From: Rhodococcoides kyotonense
Lineage (GTDB): Bacteria > Actinomycetota > Actinomycetes > Mycobacteriales > Mycobacteriaceae
Assembly (NCBI RefSeq): GCF_900188125.1
Contig: NZ_FZOW01000002.1
Span: 186,001-250,000, forward strand
DNA: 64,000 bases
Reading direction: 5' to 3'
Under the pieces are notes generated by a model. The model had not been told where the DNA came from and ran no database searches. It saw only the letters and a program-made list of their open reading frames with translations. Made by a program: the position numbers and the translations under genes. Shown one piece after another: positions 35,045-44,314 of the stretch (position 1 is its first letter; the number at the start of each line of letters is the position of its first letter).

Positions 35045-35956
35045 GTGTCGTTCGACATCGCCCGGACCGAGTCCGGGGCGATCGCCTCGGCCACGTCCGA
35101 AGCCATCCGTCTGATCGTCTCGCGCGCGACGGCAGCAGACGGCACGGCCCCGATTTCCGAGCAGGCGGTCAAGGCCGTGTCCTCGGACGGCGACGTGGTG
35201 CACCTCGTCGTCACGGACGGGGCAGCCGTCGTCGGATATGCGGGCGTGTCGCCGTCGAGTGAGAGCTCTCCTGCGATGGCAGAGGTCGTCGTCGATCCGG
35301 AGTTCCGGGGTAGGGGAGTCGGCCGCGCGCTCGTCGAGCGTGCTCTCGCCGAAGGCGGCGACGGCGCCCGAGTCTGGGCGCATGGTGATCTCGCGCCTGC
35401 GCGGGCCGTCGCGTCGAGCCTCGGGTTGACGGTGGCACGCGAACTGCTGCAGATGCGACGTCCTCTCGCGTCGCCCGAGCTTCCGGATGTCGTTGTGCCC
35501 GACGGTGTTTCGCTGCGTACCTACCGAGGGCATCAGGACGACGCAGAACTGTTGCGTGTCAACAACGCAGCCTTCGCGTGGCATCCCGAGCAAGGCGGAT
35601 GGACCGACAAGGACATCGCCGAGCGTCGCGCCGAGGACTGGTTCGATCCCGCGGGAGTCTTCCTGGCCTTCGAAGAGGGCACCGACACGCTGCTGGGGTT
35701 CCACTGGACCAAGGTTCATCCCGCCGAGGCAGGCGAGGACGAGATCGGTGAGGTGTACGTGGTGGGCATCGACCCGGCCGCGCAAGGACGCGGACTCGGG
35801 CGGGTTCTCACACTCGCGGGCCTGCATTACCTGCGTGGACGGAAGCTCGGCGCCGTCCTGTTGTACGTCGAGGCCGACAACGCGGCCGCCGTTCATACCT
35901 ACGAGCGGCTCGGTTTCACACGGTTTCACGTCGACGCTGCTTACTCGCGCGGCTAG
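35045..35956 (+). CDS. mshD: Mycothiol synthase
   Basis: MshD acetylates Cys-GlcN-Ins with acetyl-CoA as the last step of mycothiol synthesis. The 303-residue protein has two GNAT domains. The N-terminal one shows [23 protein letters not shown] and the C-terminal catalytic one [21 protein letters not shown] (CoA-binding R/Q-x-x-G-x-G/A). [18 protein letters not shown] is a MshD signature. The start GTG 35045 has a well-spaced gagaagg; GTG 35039 is also in frame. It follows glnR by 11 bp on the same strand, so co-transcription is likely. Mycothiol is a low-molecular-weight thiol restricted to actinobacteria, which supports the taxonomic reading. Confidence 0.93.
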   Translation: MSFDIARTESGAIASATSEAIRLIVSRATAADGTAPISEQAVKAVSSDGDVVHLVVTDGAAVVGYAGVSPSSESSPAMAEVVVDPEFRGRGVGRALVERALAEGGDGARVWAHGDLAPARAVASSLGLTVARELLQMRRPLASPELPDVVVPDGVSLRTYRGHQDDAELLRVNNAAFAWHPEQGGWTDKDIAERRAEDWFDPAGVFLAFEEGTDTLLGFHWTKVHPAEAGEDEIGEVYVVGIDPAAQGRGLGRVLTLAGLHYLRGRKLGAVLLYVEADNAAAVHTYERLGFTRFHVDAAYSRG

Positions 35957-35977
35957 AACCGGACATACAGCCCAGCT

Positions 35978-35999
35978 GTTCATCTCCCGTTCACCAAGC
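35978..35999 (+). promoter_or_regulatory. PHO box (PhoP operator) upstream of pstS
   Basis: Two adjacent 11-bp direct repeat units, GTTCATCTCCC and GTTCACCAAGC, match the actinobacterial PHO-box pattern (GTTCAYYYNSS units). They lie 157 bp before the pstS start. The PhoP/SenX3-RegX3 type regulator would bind here under phosphate starvation. The assignment is by motif and context. Confidence 0.72.
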
Positions 36000-36155
36000 T
36001 GGGGGTAGCCGTCAACCGTCTGCCCCTACGTTCTCCTCTGGGTGGTTCCGATGCTGCCCGGTGCGAGGTTCTCTCGAGGCCGGCACCTTCAATCCCACGA
36101 TTCGAGTCGACAGGCTCGGGTCGTGGAACGGCTCAAGATTCCTCGGAGGAAACAG

Positions 36156-37253
36156 GTGAAGCTCAAGCGCAGCGCATCTCTCGTAGGCGCAGTCGCGGTC
36201 GGCGCAATGCTGCTGACTGCATGTGGCAGCGATTCGAACGTAACGTCGGCCGAAGGCACCGAGTCGTCGGCAACGTGCGAGGGCAAGTCCCCGCTGACCG
36301 GTGAGGGATCCTCCGCTCAGCAGAACGCCATGTCCAACTTCACGTCCATCTACTCCGGCGTCTGCGCGGGGCAGGCCGTCGAGTACACGACGAGCGGTTC
36401 GGGTAACGGACGCACGCAGTTCGTCGCAGGCCTCGTCGACTTCGCCGGTTCCGACTCGACCATCAAGGACGAGCAGGCAGCTCAGGCGGCCGAGCGTTGC
36501 GAGGGCAACCCGGCATGGAACCTCCCGCTCGTGTTCGGGCCCATCGCCGTTGCCTACAACCTCGACGGTGTCGACAACCTGGTCGTCACCCCCGAGGTCG
36601 CGGCTCGCATCTTCAACGGCCAGATCACCACGTGGAACGACCCGGCCATCGCCGCACTGAACGAGGGCGCGACGCTGCCGACCACCCCGATCACGCCGAT
36701 CTACCGTTCCGACTCCTCGGGCACCAGCGACAACTTCCAGCGCTTCCTGACGGCTGCCGCTCCCGAGGCCTGGACCCTCGACCACAGCTCCGACTGGGCC
36801 GGTGGCGTCGGTGAGGGTGCGAACGGTTCCTCGGGCGTCGCACAGGCCGTCGCGGCAACCCCGGGCTCGATCACCTACGTCGAGAAGGGCTTCGCCGAGC
36901 AGGAAAGCCTCGGAACCGCTGCCGTCGACTTCGGCAACGGACCGGTCGAGCTGAACAGCGAGACGGCCGGTGCCGCCATCGACACCGCCACGTTCTCCGG
37001 TGAGGGCAACGACCTCGCCATCGACATCGACGCTCTCTACGCGAGCGACGCAGCCGACAGCTACCCGCTGGTTCTCGCGACCTACGAAATCGTCTGCTCT
37101 GCGGGCTACGACGCCGACACCTCGGCAGCAGTCAAGTCGTTCCTGCTCAGCGCGGCAAACGAAGGCCAGCAGGGCCTCGAAGCAGCGGGCTACGTTCCGC
37201 TGCCCGAGTCCTTCAAGGAGCGTCTGGTCACTGCGATCGACGCCATCGCCTGA
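36156..37253 (+). CDS. pstS: Phosphate ABC transporter substrate-binding lipoprotein
   Basis: PstS captures inorganic phosphate outside the membrane and hands it to PstCA. The 365-residue protein has a lipoprotein signal peptide with lipobox LTAC (cysteine about residue 23). Phosphate-contact stretches are visible: LTGEGSSAQQNAM, TTSGSGNGRTQFV, DFAGSDS and the later SSGTSDNFQRFL. The start GTG 36156 is five bases after a strong ggagga; the longer open frame upstream is rejected because the signal peptide begins at KLKRSASLV. A hairpin between pstS and pstC (37277-37307) probably makes pstS more abundant than the membrane genes. Confidence 0.95.
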   Translation: MKLKRSASLVGAVAVGAMLLTACGSDSNVTSAEGTESSATCEGKSPLTGEGSSAQQNAMSNFTSIYSGVCAGQAVEYTTSGSGNGRTQFVAGLVDFAGSDSTIKDEQAAQAAERCEGNPAWNLPLVFGPIAVAYNLDGVDNLVVTPEVAARIFNGQITTWNDPAIAALNEGATLPTTPITPIYRSDSSGTSDNFQRFLTAAAPEAWTLDHSSDWAGGVGEGANGSSGVAQAVAATPGSITYVEKGFAEQESLGTAAVDFGNGPVELNSETAGAAIDTATFSGEGNDLAIDIDALYASDAADSYPLVLATYEIVCSAGYDADTSAAVKSFLLSAANEGQQGLEAAGYVPLPESFKERLVTAIDAIA

Positions 37254-37276
37254 TTCAATGAGACGAGAGCCTGATT

Positions 37277-37307
37277 CGACGCCACGGCCATAGCGGCCGT
37301 GGCGTCG
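37277..37307 (+). terminator. Intra-operon hairpin between pstS and pstC
   Basis: A perfect 13-bp stem (37277-37289 with 37295-37307, loop ATAGC) without a T-tract lies 24 bp after the pstS stop. Similar hairpins behind binding-protein genes usually protect or partially terminate the transcript so that the receptor is made in excess. That role is inferred. Confidence 0.6.
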
Positions 37308-37352
37308 GGCAGGACCTCCGTCGTCAACCACCACCCGAGAGACGTGAGCGGT

Positions 37353-38396
37353 ATGAGCGACACCCAATCGATCACCGGCGGTCCATCTGCGGCGAGCATT
37401 TCTGCAGGCGGGGCGCCGCGGAAAACGGAAGAACCCAAGCAATTGCCGGACAACAAGGCCAAGGGCAGCACAGTCGTTCGCCCTGGTGACAGGATCTTCT
37501 CCACCCTCGCCACGGGCTCGGGTGTCTTCATCATCGCGCTCATCGCCGCTATCGGCATCTTTCTGCTGTGGCGCGCGATCCCCGCGTTGCAGAACAACAC
37601 CGTCAACTTCCTGACCTACAACGGTCAGTGGAACACCTCGAACACGTCCGCGATGATCTTCGGTATCCGCGACCTGTTCCTCGTGACGGCGACGGTGTCG
37701 ATCTTCGCGCTGATCCTTGCGATGCCGGTGGCGCTCGGCATCGCGATCTACCTGACGAACTACGCACCGAAGAAGGTCGCGGGCCCGTTGGGCTACGTCA
37801 TCGACCTTCTCGCGGCCGTGCCGTCCATCGTCTTCGGTCTCTGGGGCCTGTACGTTCTCGCCCCTGCCATCAGCCCGTTCGCCGAATGGCTCAACGAGAA
37901 CCTGAGCTGGTTCCCGCTCTTCGCTACCGGCTCGGTGTCGATCGCAGGTGGCGGCACCATCTTCACCGGCGGCATCGTGCTCGCCGTCATGATTCTCCCG
38001 ATCATCGCCGCGGTCACCCGTGAAGTGTTCGTTCAGACCCCCCGTGGCCAGATCGAGGCAGCTCTCGCCCTCGGCGCCACGCGATGGGAGGTCGTGCGTA
38101 CGACGGTGATTCCGTTCGGCAAGTCCGGATTCGTCAGCGGTTCCATGCTGGGACTCGGCCGCGCACTCGGTGAGACCATCGCGCTCTACATCATCATCCG
38201 CAGTACACAGTCGACGTTCGGATGGACCTTGTTCGACGGTGGCAACACCTTCGCGACCAAGATCGCTCTCGCCGCCGGTGAGTTCAACAACCAGCTGCAG
38301 GCAGGTGCCTACATCGCTGCCGGCCTGGTTCTGTTCGTACTCACCTTCGTGGTCAACGCAGGCGCACGCGCCGCGATCGCAGGAAAGAAGGACTAG
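37353..38396 (+). CDS. pstC: Phosphate ABC transporter permease PstC
   Basis: PstC is one of the two membrane channels of the high-affinity phosphate importer. It has 347 residues: a cytoplasmic, low-complexity head of about 50 residues, then six helices. The signature GYVIDLLAAVPSIVFGLWGLYVLAP and the EAA-loop QIEAALALGATRWEVVRTTVIPFGKSG are clear. The start ATG 37353 is preferred; GTG 37344 in the same frame is an alternative. pstA follows three bases after the stop. Confidence 0.95.
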   Translation: MSDTQSITGGPSAASISAGGAPRKTEEPKQLPDNKAKGSTVVRPGDRIFSTLATGSGVFIIALIAAIGIFLLWRAIPALQNNTVNFLTYNGQWNTSNTSAMIFGIRDLFLVTATVSIFALILAMPVALGIAIYLTNYAPKKVAGPLGYVIDLLAAVPSIVFGLWGLYVLAPAISPFAEWLNENLSWFPLFATGSVSIAGGGTIFTGGIVLAVMILPIIAAVTREVFVQTPRGQIEAALALGATRWEVVRTTVIPFGKSGFVSGSMLGLGRALGETIALYIIIRSTQSTFGWTLFDGGNTFATKIALAAGEFNNQLQAGAYIAAGLVLFVLTFVVNAGARAAIAGKKD

Positions 38397-38399
38397 GCC

Positions 38400-39308
38400 A
38401 TGACCGCAACCATGGATCGTCCGGTCAAGGAACCGACGTTCAAGGGCGTCAGTCCCCGTCGCAAGTTCTCCAACGCGATGGCCACCGTGCTGGTCAGCGC
38501 AGCTGTCCTGATCGCTCTCGTGCCCCTGGTCTGGGTGCTCTTCACCGTGATCTCGCGGGGACTCTCCGCCGTCGTCGCTCCGGCGTGGTGGCAGAACTCC
38601 CAGGCCGGCATCACCCAGTTCATCGAGGGTGGCGGTGCGTACCACGCCATCGTCGGAACACTGACGCAAGGCCTGTTCTGCGCACTCATCTCGATCCCGA
38701 TCGGTATCTTCGTCGCGATCTACCTCGTCGAGTACGGCGCAGGAACTCGACTCGCCAAAGCGACCACGTTCATGGTCGACATCCTCACCGGTGTGCCGTC
38801 CATCGTCGCCGCTCTGTTCATCTACGCGCTGTGGATCGCGACGTTCGGATTCGAACGCTCCGGCCTGGCCGTGTCCTTCGCTCTGGTTCTGCTGATGATT
38901 CCCGTCATCGTCCGATCCGCCGAGGAAATGCTGCGCATCGTGCCGCAGGACCTGCGCGAGGCGTCGTACGCACTCGGTGTGCCGAAGTGGAAGACCATCG
39001 CCAAGATCGTCGTCCCGACGGCTCTGTCCGGCATCGTGACCGGCATCATGCTGGCGCTGGCCCGCGTCATGGGCGAGACCGCACCGGTCCTGATCCTCGT
39101 GGGATCCGCGACGGCGATCAACTTCAACCTGTTCTCGGGGCCGCAGACGTCACTGCCGCTCATGATGGTCGACCTGCAGAAGGCAGGAACCGGCGCGCTC
39201 ACCTCCGAGCGCATGTGGGGAGCAGCACTGACGCTGATCCTGATCATTGCTCTGCTCAACATCGGCGCGAAGTTGGTCTCCAAGTTCTTCTCGCCCAAGA
39301 ACGTCTAG
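38400..39308 (+). CDS. pstA: Phosphate ABC transporter permease PstA
   Basis: PstA is the second membrane channel, 302 residues with six helices. Diagnostic parts are [32 protein letters not shown] (about residues 110-140) and the EAA-loop [28 protein letters not shown]. The ribosome binding site agaagga overlaps the end of pstC. An ATG four codons later is a possible alternative start. pstB follows after 52 bp. Confidence 0.95.
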   Translation: MTATMDRPVKEPTFKGVSPRRKFSNAMATVLVSAAVLIALVPLVWVLFTVISRGLSAVVAPAWWQNSQAGITQFIEGGGAYHAIVGTLTQGLFCALISIPIGIFVAIYLVEYGAGTRLAKATTFMVDILTGVPSIVAALFIYALWIATFGFERSGLAVSFALVLLMIPVIVRSAEEMLRIVPQDLREASYALGVPKWKTIAKIVVPTALSGIVTGIMLALARVMGETAPVLILVGSATAINFNLFSGPQTSLPLMMVDLQKAGTGALTSERMWGAALTLILIIALLNIGAKLVSKFFSPKNV

Positions 39309-39360
39309 ACCTGCTCGACCGACCCAGACTCTCCCTGCTCGCGAATCACAGGAGCCGACC

Positions 39361-40137
39361 ATGGCAAAACGTCTCGACCTCAAAGACGTCAACATCTACT
39401 ACGGCAAGTTCCACGCCGTCCAGAACGTCACCCTCGCGGTGCCGCCGCGCGGCGTGACCGCCTTCATCGGTCCGTCCGGTTGCGGCAAATCGACGGTTCT
39501 CCGATCGCTCAACCGCATGCACGAGGTCACCCCTGGTGCCCGCGTCGAAGGTTCGGTTCTGCTCGACGGCGAGGACATCTACGGCAACGGTGTCGACCCC
39601 GTCGGTGTCCGTCGCACCATCGGTATGGTGTTCCAGCGCCCCAACCCGTTCCCGACGATGTCGATCCGAGACAACGTCGTGGCAGGCCTGAAGTTGCAGG
39701 GCGGCAAGTCCAAGAAGGAGCTCGACGAGGTCGCCGAGCGTTCGCTCAAGGGCGCCAACCTCTGGAACGAGGTCAAGGACCGTCTGGACAAGCCTGGTGG
39801 AGGCCTCTCCGGTGGTCAGCAGCAGCGTCTCTGCATCGCCCGCGCCATCGCGGTGCAGCCCGACGTCCTGCTCATGGACGAGCCCTGCTCGGCTCTCGAC
39901 CCGATCTCGACCCTCGCCATCGAGGATCTGATCGGTGAGCTGAAGAAGGACTTCACCATCGTCATCGTGACGCACAACATGCAGCAGGCTGCCCGCGTCA
40001 GCGACCAGACCGGATTCTTCAACCTCGAGGCGACCGGCAAGCCCGGTCAGCTCATCGAGATCGACGACACGGAGAAGATCTTCTCCAACCCGTCGCAGAA
40101 GGCGACCGAGGACTACATCTCCGGCCGCTTCGGATAG
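39361..40137 (+). CDS. pstB: Phosphate ABC transporter ATPase PstB
   Basis: PstB powers the importer. The 258-residue chain has Walker [20 protein letters not shown] (about residues 37-55), the ABC signature [16 protein letters not shown] (about 153), and Walker [15 protein letters not shown] (about 175). All are typical of PstB. The start ATG 39361 follows aggag; upstream frame sequence lies inside pstA and is a shadow. A T-tract terminator follows directly. The regulatory protein PhoU is convergent here rather than last in the operon. Confidence 0.96.
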   Translation: MAKRLDLKDVNIYYGKFHAVQNVTLAVPPRGVTAFIGPSGCGKSTVLRSLNRMHEVTPGARVEGSVLLDGEDIYGNGVDPVGVRRTIGMVFQRPNPFPTMSIRDNVVAGLKLQGGKSKKELDEVAERSLKGANLWNEVKDRLDKPGGGLSGGQQQRLCIARAIAVQPDVLLMDEPCSALDPISTLAIEDLIGELKKDFTIVIVTHNMQQAARVSDQTGFFNLEATGKPGQLIEIDDTEKIFSNPSQKATEDYISGRFG

Positions 40138-40150
40138 ACACGATCGACAG

Positions 40151-40184
40151 AAAACCCCCGGACACACCGTGTCCGGGGGTTTTT
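40151..40184 (+). terminator. Rho-independent terminator of pstSCAB
   Basis: A 15-bp stem (40151-40165 with 40169-40183) with loop ACC has CCCCCGG/CCGGGGG at its core and ends in a run of five T residues. It begins 14 bp after the pstB stop. Confidence 0.92.
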
Positions 40185-40225
40185 CGTGCGCGGCGGCGAC
40201 CGTGTCGGTCCGACCTCGGAGCGAA

Positions 40226-40315
40226 TGTCACATGCGATCACGTGGAGCGACCGTATGGCCACATTCGGTCACCGGCGGGATGGATCCCGGTAGTGACCGA
40301 ATGTGACATTCGGTC
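40226..40315. repeat. Cluster of CCGAATGTGACATTCGG-like palindromes between pstB and phoU
   Basis: The motif GAATGT(C/G)ACAT recurs in both orientations: GCGAATGTCACATGCG near 40230, CACATTCGGTCAC at 40260-40272, GTGACCGAATGTG at 40293-40305 and the overlapping palindrome CCGAATGTGACATTCGG at 40297-40313. The middle pair forms a 13-bp stem around a second stem (CGGGAT with ATCCCG). It may be a REP-like extragenic element, a bidirectional terminator, or both. Confidence 0.6.
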
Positions 40316-40319
40316 GAAG

Positions 40320-40994
40320 TCAGGCGCTCGGTAGGTGCGTGGTGTTCAGTTCGGTCGGGAGTTCACCGGTGACGAGGAAGATGACTCGGCGTCCGACCTC
40401 GACGGCATGGTCGGCGAAGCGCTCGTAGAAGCGTCCGAGCAGCGTGATGTCGACGGCAGCGGCCACACCGTGCTTCCACTCACGGTCCATCAGGACGGTG
40501 AACAGGTGGCGGTGCAGATCGTCCATCGCCTCGTCCTCTTCGCGGAGCTTGGCAGCCCGCTCGGGATCCCGCGTCTCGAGTACCTCGCGTGCCGACGCAC
40601 CGAGCTGGACGGCGATGCGGCCCATCTCTGCGAAGTATCCGTTGACCTCTTCGGGCAACGTGTGGTTGGGGTGGCGGCGGCGGGTGATCTTCGCGACGTG
40701 CAGGGCGAGAGCGCCCATACGGTCGATATCGGCGACGATCTGAATGCCGGAGACCACCGAACGCAGATCTCCCGCGACGGGAGCCTGGAGAGCGAGGAGC
40801 GAGAAGGCCTTCTCCTCGCAGATCGCACTGAGGTCGGTGATCTTGTCGTGGTCGGAGATGACCTGTTCCGCAAGGACCAGATCGGCTTGGAGAAGGGACT
40901 GGGTTGCCGTTTCCATCGCGGATCCGGCCAGAGTGGCCATCTCACCGAGGAGATCGGCCAACTCGTTCATCTGTTCGTTGTAGGCGACGCGCAT
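40320..40994 (-). CDS. phoU: Phosphate uptake regulator PhoU
   Basis: PhoU links the Pst importer to the phosphate two-component system and, in mycobacteria, to persistence (PhoY2-like). This 224-residue all-helical protein has the two PhoU repeats, each with the metal-binding pattern E/Dxxx[19 protein letters not shown] in the first and [16 protein letters not shown] in the second. The start ATG 40994 gives the typical [20 protein letters not shown] beginning; no strong ribosome binding site is seen. The gene is convergent with pstB, so it is not part of that operon. Confidence 0.94.
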   Translation of the reverse strand: MRVAYNEQMNELADLLGEMATLAGSAMETATQSLLQADLVLAEQVISDHDKITDLSAICEEKAFSLLALQAPVAGDLRSVVSGIQIVADIDRMGALALHVAKITRRRHPNHTLPEEVNGYFAEMGRIAVQLGASAREVLETRDPERAAKLREEDEAMDDLHRHLFTVLMDREWKHGVAAAVDITLLGRFYERFADHAVEVGRRVIFLVTGELPTELNTTHLPSA

Positions 40995-41066
40995 AACCAC
41001 GAAGTTTAGTGGGTCACACACATCGAGTCATGGACCCCGGAGTGAACGGGGTATGAATGGATCGAG

Positions 41067-43007
41067 CTAAGCGCAGGTGTCGTCCGCGGCATTGGTGAAT
41101 GCCAGGTCTGCAGGCAGAGGTGCGGACTCGGTACTGCCCTGGACCTGTGTGACGTCGATCGGCTCACCGAACGTCGTCGGGGCGGTGGTGTAGCCGGGGT
41201 AGTCGGCGCCGAGCACGACCTCGACGAGGCTGTCCAGTCCCTGACCCTCTTCCACGACGGCACCCGGAATCGCCGACGCAACCGTCGCGGCTTCCGATTC
41301 CTGTCCGGGGGAGTAGCGAACGACGGTCTGAGCTGCAGTGCCGACGAAGTTGCCGACACCCACGATCTGGAACCCGTACGTCGACAGTTCCTCGGACGCG
41401 GTGGCGGCCATCCCGGAAGTCTCGGATGCGTTGGACACCTGGATGGACACCGTCGTCGGGTCGACCGCGAGGACGGGGGCAGTCTGCTGGGGAGGTGCCG
41501 CCGACGTCGGCGCCGCTTCCTCACGCTCCTCACCGGGCAGCGGTTCGTCGTTGATGATCGCGCTGAAGATGGCGGAGATGGCGTCGTCCATGGGGATCTC
41601 GTTGCCCCAGTCGTTGGTGCCCGACGTCGGAAGCGTCAGGAACGTGACTGCGCCTGCATCGACGTTCTGCAGCGACCGTCCGAGTGTGACGAGATCCTGC
41701 GTCTTGACATTCTCGACGAACGTGTCGCTGGTGAACGCGTTGACGAACCCGTTCAACTTGCCGGGGTCGAGCAGAACCTGGTTGGACAGTGCCGACCTCA
41801 GAAGTGACGACAGGAACCTCTGCTGACGCTTGATGCGTCCGTAGTCGCCGTTGCCCTCGGAGTCGACGTGCCGTGCGCGGACGTAGTTCAGGGCAGTTCG
41901 CCCGTCGATGCGCTGCTCACCGGTGTTGGCGAGCACGGTGCCCAGTTCTCCGTCGACGAGTGGCTGCGGAGTACAGACGTCCACGCCACCGATCTCGTCG
42001 ACCATCGATTCGAAGCCGGCGAAATCCATTCCGACGAAGTGGCCGATCTTCAGGCCGGAGATCTTCTGAATCGTCTTGACGAGACATTTCGGTCCGCCGA
42101 GCGCATACGTCGCGTTGAGCTTGTCGCCGTCGGCAGCCGGATACGTCTCGTCGGTGTAGGTGTTCGTGTCGTTGTCGAATGCCTCGCACTCGGGACGTGT
42201 GACGTCGAGATCGCGAGGGAACGAGACGGCGACGACGCGGCTGCGGTCGGCAGGAATGTTCACGAGCATGACGGTGTCCGAACGCGCGCCTTCTGCGTCG
42301 TCGACCGTTCCGGCGCCGATCTCGCCGCTGGCGCCCGCACGAGTGTCGGTTCCGACGATCAGATACGTCTCGTCGCCGTACTGGCCTGCAGCGTCGACGA
42401 CGTCGGTGGAATCGGGATCGAGTGCGGCCACCTGGGCGAATCCGCGGTCTGTACTGCGCAGATAGCCCCAGACGACGCCCGTGAGCGCAACGGAGAGAAT
42501 CGCGAGAATCGAGACGAACCCACGGGCGACGTTCCTGACGCGCTTGCGTCGTCGCACCTTGCTCATCGCGAGCCGTGTGAGAGCGGGACGTTGCTCGGCC
42601 GGGACGCCGACGGCTTCGGGTTGGGCGGGAGCCGGGGGCGGAGTCCGGTCGGTGATCGGATCGATCTTCTCGGTGGGTGCTTCGACGTCGGGTCGCTCGG
42701 GCGACGCCGGTGACGCGGCCGACTGCGCATCGTCGTCGGCCATCTTGCCCATCAACTCCGCGACGGACACACCTGCCGTTGTTCGAGGATTTCGTTTGAC
42801 CAGGCGGCTCAACCGTCCACCGTCACGAGGGCCGTCGTCTGCTGCAGGCTCTTCGTCGGCTTCGGGAGCGGCGGGAGTGGCAGGGGCGCGAGGTGGAGGC
42901 GGAGTGGGAGCACGCTCGGACGACTGCGGTCGGACGCGGGAGATCGGCCGCTCCCAGGGCGCCCGGCCTTCAGGCACAGGCGGGCCCGGATCCCGATCGT
43001 CACCCAC
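41067..43007 (-). CDS. LytR-CpsA-Psr (LCP) family cell-wall ligase
   Basis: LCP proteins attach arabinogalactan or other glycopolymers to peptidoglycan on the outer face of the membrane. The 646-residue protein has a long Pro/Arg-rich cytoplasmic head (1-165), one membrane helix (FVSILAILSVALTGVVWGYL), and an LCP catalytic domain. The latter contains LIVGTDTRAG, RSDTVMLVNIPADRSRVVAVSFPRDLDV and GGVDVC ... YVRARHVD, with the arginines expected to bind the lipid pyrophosphate. A LytR_C domain follows (VQVSNASETSGMAATASEEL, about residues 515-600). This resembles Rv0822c (recalled). The start GTG 43007 follows aggaacaa. Its place next to pst/phoU is conserved. Confidence 0.9.
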   Translation of the reverse strand: MGDDRDPGPPVPEGRAPWERPISRVRPQSSERAPTPPPPRAPATPAAPEADEEPAADDGPRDGGRLSRLVKRNPRTTAGVSVAELMGKMADDDAQSAASPASPERPDVEAPTEKIDPITDRTPPPAPAQPEAVGVPAEQRPALTRLAMSKVRRRKRVRNVARGFVSILAILSVALTGVVWGYLRSTDRGFAQVAALDPDSTDVVDAAGQYGDETYLIVGTDTRAGASGEIGAGTVDDAEGARSDTVMLVNIPADRSRVVAVSFPRDLDVTRPECEAFDNDTNTYTDETYPAADGDKLNATYALGGPKCLVKTIQKISGLKIGHFVGMDFAGFESMVDEIGGVDVCTPQPLVDGELGTVLANTGEQRIDGRTALNYVRARHVDSEGNGDYGRIKRQQRFLSSLLRSALSNQVLLDPGKLNGFVNAFTSDTFVENVKTQDLVTLGRSLQNVDAGAVTFLTLPTSGTNDWGNEIPMDDAISAIFSAIINDEPLPGEEREEAAPTSAAPPQQTAPVLAVDPTTVSIQVSNASETSGMAATASEELSTYGFQIVGVGNFVGTAAQTVVRYSPGQESEAATVASAIPGAVVEEGQGLDSLVEVVLGADYPGYTTAPTTFGEPIDVTQVQGSTESAPLPADLAFTNAADDTCA

Positions 43008-43127
43008 GAATTTGTTCCTGGCCTTCCTGGCGAAATCTCTTGCTCGCCGAGTCAGGCGATCCCAGCCATGATACTGACGAAACGGCTTCGGTCCACTTCG
43101 GACAACGGCGTGAACCGTCGAAGCAGG

Positions 43128-44267
43128 TCAGCCTCCGGAATGCATCAGATCGGCGCCCACCGGGACCCGATCGTCCTCCGGATCGTCGAGCCATCCCTCG
43201 GGGAGCGACACCGCGCCCGGCGAACCCTGACGCCCGCGCGGGCCTTCCGCGTCCTTGGGAAACGGAACGTCCGGATCGAGGCGTCCGAGGAGGTCGTCGA
43301 GTTCGGTCAGTGTCTTGACCAGCGCCATCTGCACACGGAGATCGGAACCCGCGGGGAAGCCGCGTAGGTACCAGGCGACGTGTTTGCGCAGCTCACGAAG
43401 GCCTTTGTCCTCGCCGTGATGGTCGGCCAGCAGCTCGGCGTGACGACGAATGATGACGGCCACCTCGCCGAGCGAGGGTGGCGTCGGTTCTGCACGTCCG
43501 GCGAAACGTGCACTGAGTTCGGCGAAGAGCCAGGGCCGTCCGAGGCAGCCGCGACCGACGACGACGCCGTCGCACCCGGTCTCGTCCATCATGCGCACCG
43601 CGTCCGACGCCGAGAAGATGTCACCGTTGCCGAGAACCGGAACGTCGGTCACATGCTCTTTCAGACGCGCGATCTCGTTCCAGTCCGCGGTCCCGGAGTA
43701 ACGCTGGGATGCGGTGCGGGCGTGCAGCGCGACCGCTGCGGCGCCTTCTTCGGCGGCGATGCGCCCTGCGTCGAGGTGGGTGTGATGTTCGGGATCGATG
43801 CCGACGCGGAACTTCACCGTCACCGGTACGGATGTGCCTTCGGTCGCCTTCACCGCGGCGGCGACGATCCGTCGGAAGAGCGCACGCTTGTACGGCAGCG
43901 CTGCACCACCACCCTTCTTCGTGACCTTCGGCACGGGACAGCCGAAGTTCATGTCGATGTGGTCGGCCAGGTTGTCGTCGACGATCATCTTCGCGGCGGC
44001 GTACGTGGTGTCCGGATCCACGGTGTACAGCTGCAGTGACCGAGGCGTCTCGGTAGGGCCGAAGGTGGTCATGTGCATCGTCGCGGGCTGCCGTTCGACG
44101 AGGGCACGTGCCGTGACCATCTCGCAGACGTACAGACCCGACGTGCTGCCTGCGCGGGCGATTTCCTGCTCGCGGCACAGAGTGCGAAACGCCACATTGG
44201 TCACACCCGCCATGGGGGCGAGAACAACCGGGCTGTGCAGCTCGAGCGAACCGATCCGCAATGTCAT
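43128..44267 (-). CDS. dusB: tRNA-dihydrouridine synthase
   Basis: Dus enzymes use FMN and NADPH to reduce uridines in the tRNA D-loop. The 379-residue protein shows the FMN-binding start LAPMAGVTNVAFRTLCRE, the catalytic-cysteine motif HIDMNFGCPVPKVTKKGGGAAL (cysteine about residue 109), HARTASQRYSGTADW and the phosphate-binding GNGDIFSASDAVRMM with DGVVVGRGCLGRPW. It belongs to the DusB/YhdG group common in actinobacteria (Rv0823c-like). The start ATG 44267 is clear. The desaturase gene lies 47 bp upstream on the same strand. Confidence 0.94.
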   Translation of the reverse strand: MTLRIGSLELHSPVVLAPMAGVTNVAFRTLCREQEIARAGSTSGLYVCEMVTARALVERQPATMHMTTFGPTETPRSLQLYTVDPDTTYAAAKMIVDDNLADHIDMNFGCPVPKVTKKGGGAALPYKRALFRRIVAAAVKATEGTSVPVTVKFRVGIDPEHHTHLDAGRIAAEEGAAAVALHARTASQRYSGTADWNEIARLKEHVTDVPVLGNGDIFSASDAVRMMDETGCDGVVVGRGCLGRPWLFAELSARFAGRAEPTPPSLGEVAVIIRRHAELLADHHGEDKGLRELRKHVAWYLRGFPAGSDLRVQMALVKTLTELDDLLGRLDPDVPFPKDAEGPRGRQGSPGAVSLPEGWLDDPEDDRVPVGADLMHSGG

Positions 44268-44314
44268 CGAAAAAGAGCCTTCTGAAAGTGATGGTGATGG
44301 AACCGGCAGAGCCC

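Noticed and set aside
36012..38669. Very long minus-strand open frame (885 codons) opposite pstS-pstC
   Set aside because: It is the antisense shadow of two clear genes in high-GC DNA. Its translation is rich in Arg, Asp, Gly and His without domain features.
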